A DNA stretch of 64,000 nucleotides. Origin: Symbiodinium natans (lineage: Eukaryota > Sar > Dinophyceae > Suessiales > Symbiodiniaceae). Positions within the stretch are counted from its first letter, which is position 1; each line of letters opens with the position of its first letter. The DNA is taken from contig CAJNDS010000347.1 in assembly GCA_905221605.1 (NCBI GenBank), forward strand, positions 927,353 to 991,352, written 5' to 3'. Both the position numbers and the translations under genes were made by a program. The notes beneath the pieces are model-generated. The model saw nothing but the letters and a program-made list of their open reading frames with translations, had not been told where the DNA came from and did not search any database. Below, in pieces: positions 34,588 to 43,500 of this stretch.

Positions 34588-37500
34588 TGTGTGTGTCTGT
34601 ATGTCTGTATGTCTGTATGTCTGTGTGTCTGTATGTCTGTATGTCTGTATGTCTGTGTGTCTGTATGTCTGTATGTCTGTATGTCTGTATGTCTGTAGGG
34701 ATGTCTGTATGTATGTCTATACGTCTGTACTTCTGTATGTCTGTATGTCTGTATGTATGTACGTACGTATGTATGTATGTATACACACATATATACATAT
34801 ATTCATTTATATGTGATTCATGTTCTGTGTCAATATGTACTACGGTTTTAAGGTTCAAGCTTTGGGGTTTCGGGCATCTTTGCCGCTTAGCGTGCAGTGA
34901 TTAGGGGCGTACCGTTGTTGAGGGCTGTAGCTGTTTCGATCCGGTGAAACACGCACCAGCCGTGGCAACGTGGTGGCTTCTGTGTTCAAGTTGCGTATAT
35001 GGTGCTGCTGAGTTGTGACGAGCATGGTGAGGTATTGGGCTTCCTGGGCAGACCAGACTTGCAGAACCGCTCTGAGGCAGGCGGCGGATGAGGGCTGCAA
35101 CGCTCGAGCTTTTCGGGCGTAGGGTTTCGAAAGACCCCAACTAACACTTACCCAAAAAAACATAGATCCGAAGCCACCGGAGCCTCAGCCCAAACTACAC
35201 AACGAAGGCTGAGGATATCATGACGTACCTCGAACCCCCTCCACCCCTAAACCCTAACCCCTAAAACCGTAAACCCGAAAACCGTAAACCCCTAAACCTC
35301 AAGAAGCCACGCGGCTGAGACTAGCCGCGCTCCTTAGCCGCACGGACAAAGTTCTCGCAGGCTTGTAGGCTTTGCTTTATCAGAGGTTGCTGGCCTGAGG
35401 GGCTCCACTTGTTTCTTCAAAGGCGGATTTAGGATTTCCAGCTGGACAAAAAGCCCAAGCTCAGGGTTTATCTAGGGGTTTGGGGGATTTTGTTGGGCTT
35501 GGCGTTTGGGGGTTCGGAGGTTTGGGCATGTAGTGGCATCAGTAAGGCTGCTTGTTTCCAGATCCACTACGTGCCCTCAGCCTTATAGAGCCTACAACCC
35601 CCCTGAGCCTTCAGGTAGAATAGCGACTATGGCTGCATGATAACCAAAGTTATAGTGCGGACAAGGGTCCCTAAGCATCCCGAAGCCCGATCCAACCAAC
35701 AAAGCCCGGAATCTCCGAAAGCCTTTGGGGCTTGGGTTTAGGGTTAGGGTTCAGGGTACATGGTTCAGGGTTCAGGGTCCCTCCCCCCCCCCCCCAACTC
35801 CCCCCCCCACCCAAACCCAACCCCAACACCACCCCACCTCCCATAAAACAAAAAAACCCTAAGCCCTAAGCCCTCAGCCCTCAGCCCTAACCCCCCTAAC
35901 CCACCAACAAGTAAAAATAGAAACAAAATAAATAAAACCGGGCAAGGTGCTGGATGCCCACGCGAAGGAGCTGCGGGCCCTCCGTCCGAGGCGGCCTCAC
36001 TGTGAGCTCCACTGTGTCTTCGAGATTTTCGGGTTTCGGGTTTCGGTCTTTCCCTGCTGTGCTATATAGTATACACTTGTAACTTATAACTTATAACTTA
36101 TCACTTATAACTTACAACCCTAAAACAATATGTATATATATATATATATATATATAGAATCATGGGACCTCTTCGGTACCCTTGACTAGAAGGTGTAACC
36201 TGTGCCCTGTACCACAGCAAACTGTGGGAACCTTTTTCGCATCCTAAACTATACGGTGCCTGCAATACTTGTCAAAGGGACTTTGCCTTGTACCCCTAAG
36301 GTGGAACCTTGGATTTGGGGGGCCATTCTTGGAGTTTTTTCCAGGGAAGCCTTAAGGGGCACAACCTTAGGGGTGCGAGGCTGTAATCCCTTGATGCTAA
36401 CCTCAAAAGGGCCCCTCACTAACCCTAGCCCTACACCCTAAACCCTAAACCCTAAACCCCAAACCCTGAACCCTAAACCCTAAACCCTCTAAACCTTTAA
36501 GATCAAGTCCCATCGGAATACGAGCGGAGCGGCGGATTTGGGTCGTGGCGGCTGTCGTAGATGGCCACACTGACGGTCAGGTATGCCTCCACGGAGTCCT
36601 TGGTTGAGGGTTTTTAGGGTTTAGGGTTTAGGGTTTAGGGTTAAGGGTTAAGGGTTAGTTCAGGGGGTTTGGGGGGGTTTAGGGTTCAGGGTGTGGGATC
36701 TAGGGCTACTCTCCCCCTGCGCCCTCCCAAGAAAGCACAGCAAGAGTCAGGAGGGTCTAGAGCTTGGGATCATACATAGATCTGGGAGGGCCAAAGAGGG
36801 GCTCAGGGCCCCAAACGCTCCAACTCCTGGGCCCTGAAGCCCCTAAAGTTAGGGGTTCCCCTACTACCCCCTCTATACTATCCCCCCCTAGGTTCGCCCA
36901 CAAGTAAGCCTATTTAGGGCTAATTAAGCCTAATTAAGGTTATTTAAGGAGGGAACCTAGGGGGGGGGGGGTAGTACAGAGGGGGGTAGTAGGGGAACCC
37001 ATGATAAAGCCTCTAAACCGCCTAAACCTTCTAACCCACCTAAACCCTAAACCCTCAACCCTACAGCCTAAACCCCAAACCCCAACCCCCATAAAACATC
37101 AGGCAGGGTGCAGAGCCGTCGTAGCTGGTCTTGTGCAGCCGGAGCTCTCCAGTGAACCCATACGGTGCTACCTAAGATACGGCTTTCTGGTTGAGGGATC
37201 TGGGGTTTAGGGTTTAGGGTTTAAGGTGTAAGGAACGGGTTTCTGGTTGGGGGCTTAGGATCTGGGGTTTACAGGTTTCTGAGTCTCAGGTTAAGTGCTT
37301 TCTTTCCTCTTTTTTTTTTTTTTTGGGGGGGGGGGGGGGGGGGTTGAACCCTACACCCAAGTAACTTAAGTATATTGGCAACTTTGGGCCTCACGCTGAG
37401 TCTTGAGGTAGGGTCTCCCAAGTGGCCAAATCCCCCGAAACCCGAGGATTAACTCTACACCATTAGCTCTGGAGCCCTTGAATCCTGAAAAGCTGGAAAT

Positions 37501-40500
37501 CCGGAACCCAATCTCCCTCCCCCTCCCGCCCCCAATCAGACCCGACGCCCCTTCAACCCCTATGCACACCCTAAGAAGGCAAGCCCTATGGACCCTGTAA
37601 ACCCCGCAAGCCCTACACAAACCCTGCAAAGCCTATAAACTCCACACAAACTCCACTACTTGGAGGTTCATAGGTAGTTCTAAGTGGGGTTGCAAGTAGG
37701 TCAACTATAGTCATAATTGGCTAAAGCCTTACTTAGGTCACTGGCTACCCATGAACCTTCAAGTAGACCCTAGACCCTAAACCCTAAACCCTAAACCCTA
37801 AACCCTAAACCCTAAACCCTAAACCCTAAACAGTACACCTTCGACTTGGCTGCCCAGGAAAGTCTTGCCGTCCGAGTCGCAGCACAGCTGGGCAGCTCCA
37901 CCTGGGGCTTGGCATCAGCTTCCGGGTCCAAGGGTTAAAGGTCCAGGAGCCATTTAGGGTTTAGGGTTTAGGGTTTAGGGTTGAAGGTTCAGGGTTTCGG
38001 GATTAGGGTGTAGAGTTAAAGGTTTCGGGTTCAAGGGTTAAAGGTTTGGGGGCTCATGTGCACGGTCCATATTTTTAAGGTGGGTAGCCCTAAGCCCTAA
38101 ACCCTAAACCCCAAACCCTAAACCCCAAACAGTGCAGGTAGGGTTGAGGGCGTGGGAGCCAGGCATCCCAAAACCTTGCTGGCATTGCTTAGCACCGAAC
38201 GAATCCTGGGAGTCTACAGACGAACCCTGTACCCCGACAATGCGGTGCTTGTACCCAGTCACCAAGGCACGCTGCTTGTTTTAAGCGTAAACCTAGTTGC
38301 TGAGTACTCTGGCACAAAAAAAGGCTAACCTTTCAATTGTGGTGCAAGTAAGATTGTATATACCGCAAAAGGTTAAAGGTTATCAACTCAGCTACTAAGT
38401 ATCCAAGGTAGGGTCTAGGGCTCGAGTCTACAAAATAGAGGATGGCAAGCTTACCGCCTCGGTCTCGGGCATAACATGGGGTGCCATGGGCAGTAAGCCC
38501 AAGATTCTGGGAGGTCTGACATGTGAGTAGACTCTGAACCCTTAACCTCAAACCCTAAACCTTGAACCACAATACCTTAGCACGACACCCCAAATCCCCA
38601 ATCCCAGAGAGTGCCCCCTAAAACCCCAAACCTTGCCGCAACCCTACAAAAAAGGGCCCTTTCAATTGGACTGGGGACTTAAGGGGTAGTTTGGGTTGAA
38701 TATTCAAAGGGGGCGATCGCGGGATACTGTCGGCAATGATTTCGGCTCCTGTGCTAGTCAGCTAGTCCATGGAGTCCATGGGCAATACATGGGTAACAAG
38801 GGATGAGGACACAGCTGCCCTACTTGCAAACCCATCCATGAACCTTGAAGCACACCCTCTTTCCCCTACAAGCCCTCAACCCCCAATAACCTCGGCCCTC
38901 AACCTAACTTGAAGGTTCATGGGTAGCAAAGTACCCAAATTAAGGCTATCACCAGTTGGAATTACTCATAACTACCCATGAGCCTCCAAGTAGCCCCCAA
39001 CCCTAAACCCCAAGCGCGAAAAAAGTGTTAGGGAAAGATAGGCCTGCCCCAGGAAGTCATCGTCCTTGCCAGTGTCCTCATCGAACCTCAGCAGCGTGAA
39101 ACCGTAACACCCTAAACCCTAAACCCTAAACCCTAAACTCTGGACTAGCAAACCAGAACCGCCGTGTACGTGATGACGTGGACAGGGCATCGATGGTGGA
39201 ACTTGGTGCCTCCAGAACCTGAGGCTTTTCTCACAGAAACCAGCGTGGGGGCTTAGGAAAATCAGGGGCCCCTAATAGGGACCCCTAAATAGTATGATTC
39301 CCTTCTAAAAAGGACCCCCCAAAAAAGCGTACCCCTAGTATCGTAAACCCCCACGTGCATCCCAGATTCACTGTGAACAGAAGCACGTCGCCTTCGAAAA
39401 AGTCATCGATGCTGCAAGACTCCTGCATTGCAGTTACGTCTGGGGTTTGCAAGGCTTGTGGCTTGACATTCGCAAACCCTAAACCCTAAACCCTAAACCC
39501 TAAACCCTAAACCCTAAACCCCAAACCCCAAACCCTAAACTCTAATTTTGTCAAATTCGCTAGGCTCCCTGAAGAGCAAGGCTTCACCTTGGTTCTTGGC
39601 GGTTCGCAAAGATCTGGCGAACTTTTCTTTGCAGCTTCAAATATGATCATTCTTCGGGACAACGACCCGAACATCCCTGCTTGACACTAGACCCTAAACC
39701 CGAAACACCGCGGGATTGCAGGTGACACCCGAGAACCGAGGCTCCTTCCAAACCGGGTCCGTGCAGTTGTCCACAGTCTTGGTGCGGAATTCTGTGCGCC
39801 CGGCTCCTTTGACCTGATACTTAGCCCCTTTAGGGTCTTGGGTCCAGAAGGGCCAACCCTTTGCACTCTTGCCTGACATCAAAATCTGCCAGCGCAGACC
39901 CCCGAAACAGTGAGAACTGTGAGACATGGTCAGCCCTGCAGTCTAAAAGCGATGACATTCTTCGCATGTCGCGAGGCGTTCGCATGTCGCGAAGCCAGAA
40001 GCCAAAAATGTGACAACAGCTTGGAAGACAGCAAGCGGGGGTATGCCCAGATCTGGGCGAGAGCGCGGCTTGTGTCCAAAATTTCGAGCAGGCATCAAGA
40101 AAAAACGCGTGGTCCGCGGCCGGGCGCGCCGTCAGCCCCTCTTACTGTGGGACGTTGTGAAACCCTAAGATGGCCCTTAAGACCCTCTGAGAAATATTCC
40201 TAAATATGATCCACTTAAACCCAAGCCCAACAAGGGAAAAATGTTAAATATCCCAAGGGCCTACCTAGAACCCCATATTGACACACTGGAAAGAAGACTC
40301 AGCCTGGCCCAGCAAGGTTTCGGTTCTCTCGAGTTGAGGGTAGTGAAGTGAAGTAAGTAGGGACCTAGGCTAACCTCACTGCTCCCTTAACTTGGCTGGC
40401 TCTGCATCTTTTGGGAACAAACACCCTAAACCCTAGAATTTTTAGGATTCTAAACTGTATCTTGCGGAAGTCGCATCCCCTTACCTGGTTTGCCAGCCGC

Positions 40501-43500
40501 GGCACCTGGCAGATGCAGTAGGGATCGGACGTCCCGCCCATAGGCATCCAGTCCGCGTTCCGGAGCCCTCGCGAAGAAGTTATCTCCACCTCAAGGCACT
40601 AAACCCTAAACCCTAAAACCCTAAAACCCTAAAACCCTAAAACCCTAAAACCCTAAAACCCTAAAACCCTAAAACCCTAAAACCCTAAAACCCTAAACCC
40701 CAAACCCTAAACCCTAAACCCTAAACCACCTCAAGGGGTTTCTTAGGCACCCTTTGGGGGCTTGGGGAATTAAGGGTTTAGGGTTTAGGGTTTTGGGTGG
40801 AAAGTTTGAGAGTTTATTGGTTGGGATGCTCCCCCCTTATTCTTAGGGGGTACTATAATCCCTATTTAGGACTGTCACCATAACGGGCAACATCCCGATT
40901 TATAGGGTTTAAGTTTAGGGCAGAGCAGGTTTTCAGGATTCTGTTGTGCCTGGGTCTCCCTAAACCCTATACAAATGCCAGACACTGAGCAGTAGCACTT
41001 TTGCTGCGTGTCAGTTTGACTTCTGAAGCTTAGCTTCTTGAAAGCTCCAGTTACTAAACACCAACTGTCTGGATGGCGCACCCTCAGCGCCCTATAGTAA
41101 GCAGACCTTGGATCTTGTTTTCCAGTATTAAAACCCAATAAAAATCGGCAACCGAGCCAAACATACAACTACAATTGGAGCGGGGTCTGGGAACGCCCTC
41201 TAAGCCTACCTTCACAAAGCTCTCCCCCCCCCCCCCCCAAGCCTTGCCTCCAACGAGTATCTCGTGAGGCCTCTTCGGTTCGACGCACGGCGGCTCCCGG
41301 GCGACCTCGGAATTTTTCAGAGACACAACTTGGAGGTTTCACGTCGTGGGTAGTCGGGTAGTCATAAGTTGAGTCATAAGTAGGGGTATAGAAGTACCCT
41401 AAATAGGGTAGAAGTTTCCTTCAAAAGGTTATAACCACTATTAACTTGAGATGCCCTACTTCAAACCCTACTAGGGACTACCCGTGAACTTCCAAGAAAG
41501 CCCTCCATAACCTAGGGGGGGGGGGGGGGGGGGTCTTAAGGGAGTGGGGTTCATGCGGGGTAGGTACCTGGGAAACCTTAGGGAAGCTTAGGAGCCTTAG
41601 GGAGTAGCGGGGAGTATTAGGGAACCTTGCGTTACATGCCCCCCTTGAACCTCCTTCCCCTAAGAACACACAAACTACACCCTGAACCCTAAACCCTAAA
41701 CTTTAAACCCTAAACCCCTGTAAGGCCCCATATTCAGGAACTATGTAGCTACTCTAAGATATACAAGGTAGTCGCCAGGTTCCTTTACAAAGGAGCTACT
41801 TTTTCTCTCTCCAGGCATCCTCTTGACAGCCTGCTGCCTTGGACGAAACCCTAAGCCCTAAGCCCTGAACCCTATACCGGGTTTAGGGTTTTGGGGTTTT
41901 GGGGTTTTAGGGTTTAGGGTTTAGGGTTTAGGGCTAAACCGGGTGTTTGTTTCGGGACCCTCTTCCGAGGCAATCGTGCGCTGGCCTTGGGGGGTGGTTG
42001 CTTGGAGGTTCATGGGTGGTCATAAGTGAGGGTGTGCGTAGGACGGCGATAACTACCCGTGAACCTGCAAGTGGGGGGTCGCCCTGTCACGCCGTGGCAG
42101 GTTCCGTGCTAGTCTTGCTTGGCCTGAGCTCGGTCCAAGGACACCCCTTATGCTCAAAGCCCCTAGGATCCACATAGCACCGCTTGCTCCGTCTTTCCCG
42201 GTTTTGCCCGGGCATGGCTTTGTTGATTGAAACTCCAAATCCTGGACCCAATAGCATGTGGCTGTTGAAAAGAAGGTCCACAGCGATTCTGTGGTTCTGT
42301 GGAGCATATCCATACACCCGAACTAAACCCTAGAAGGGAAAAGGGGATAGCAAAGGCACGTAGTTGTGGTAGGCCGCAGTTCTCCTGAACCTACAGTAAG
42401 GCCCCGACTCCCAACAGCCCTATAAGCCCTAAGCCCGAAGCCCTAAACCCTACACCCTAAACCCTAAACCCTACAAGCCTAGATCCTAAACCCTAAACGC
42501 TAAACCTAAAACCTAAACCCTAACTAAACCCTAAACCCTAACCGTAAACCCTAAACCCTAAACCCTAAACCCTAAATGCTTTTGAAGCTTCGGGTTTCAG
42601 CCCAGGTGCGGCTGCTCGCCCGTGTCCTTGTTAGGACCCGCTGCGGGCGTGTCTGACCCGAGCTGATGGCCACCACCCACAAAGTCGTAGATGTGTCCTT
42701 CCATCTTAGGGTAGTTGCATGGCCTCGTAATATGGGCCCTCGAAAGGGGACCCCTTATATACCTCCAAGTTATATTTATGTACGCGTATACAACCGAAGG
42801 GCCCATACATTAAAGGAGGTAGGAGACCATGTTAAGGGCCCACGTAGGTCCCAGCGAGCCCAAGAAACTGCCAGGAAATCTTTGAAACCCGAAGCCCTTC
42901 GAACCACTGAACCCCAGCCTAAACCCTGAATTTTATACACACCCAACAGAGGCTAAAAACCTAAAACCCTAAACCCTAAACTCAAAAACCTGGACCCCAA
43001 ACTCTAAACCCCAACCCGAAGTGCCCAAGGAGAACTCCAGACAGATGTCCTTGACCTTTCCGGCCCGGCTGCGCGGTCTTCGCGGCTGCCTGGCCGACTT
43101 GTGGTCCTTGGCTCTCTATACCCTGGCTGTAGCGGGTGGAATAGGTGTATACGGTATAGGGTTTATGATTAGAGCTCAGGGTTTGGAGTTTAGGCATATG
43201 ATGGACCAACTTCAGACGTGTTGCTGCCTGTGGACTCCAAGGCAAGGTCAACGTCTCAGTCTGAGCAGGGATCTCAACGATGTCCACTGCTTACGAAAAA
43301 TCTCCACGCAATCAAGGCCCGACCAAAGGCTGCAAACTTGCCACAAGGCAGGAAGGAGGGGGTGCGGCTGAACCGCACATTCTGGAACCCTGAATCCCTC
43401 GCAGGGTTGTAATTACCTTCGACGCCAAACTTGAACAACGCACTACTCTAAGGTGACAAGTATGGGCCCCGTAATTCGCCTTAGCCTTTTTCAGGTGAGG

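Noticed and set aside
34336-34904. Cys/Val/Met-Ser-Val repeat frames
   Set aside because: Translations of the TG/TGTCTGTA microsatellite.
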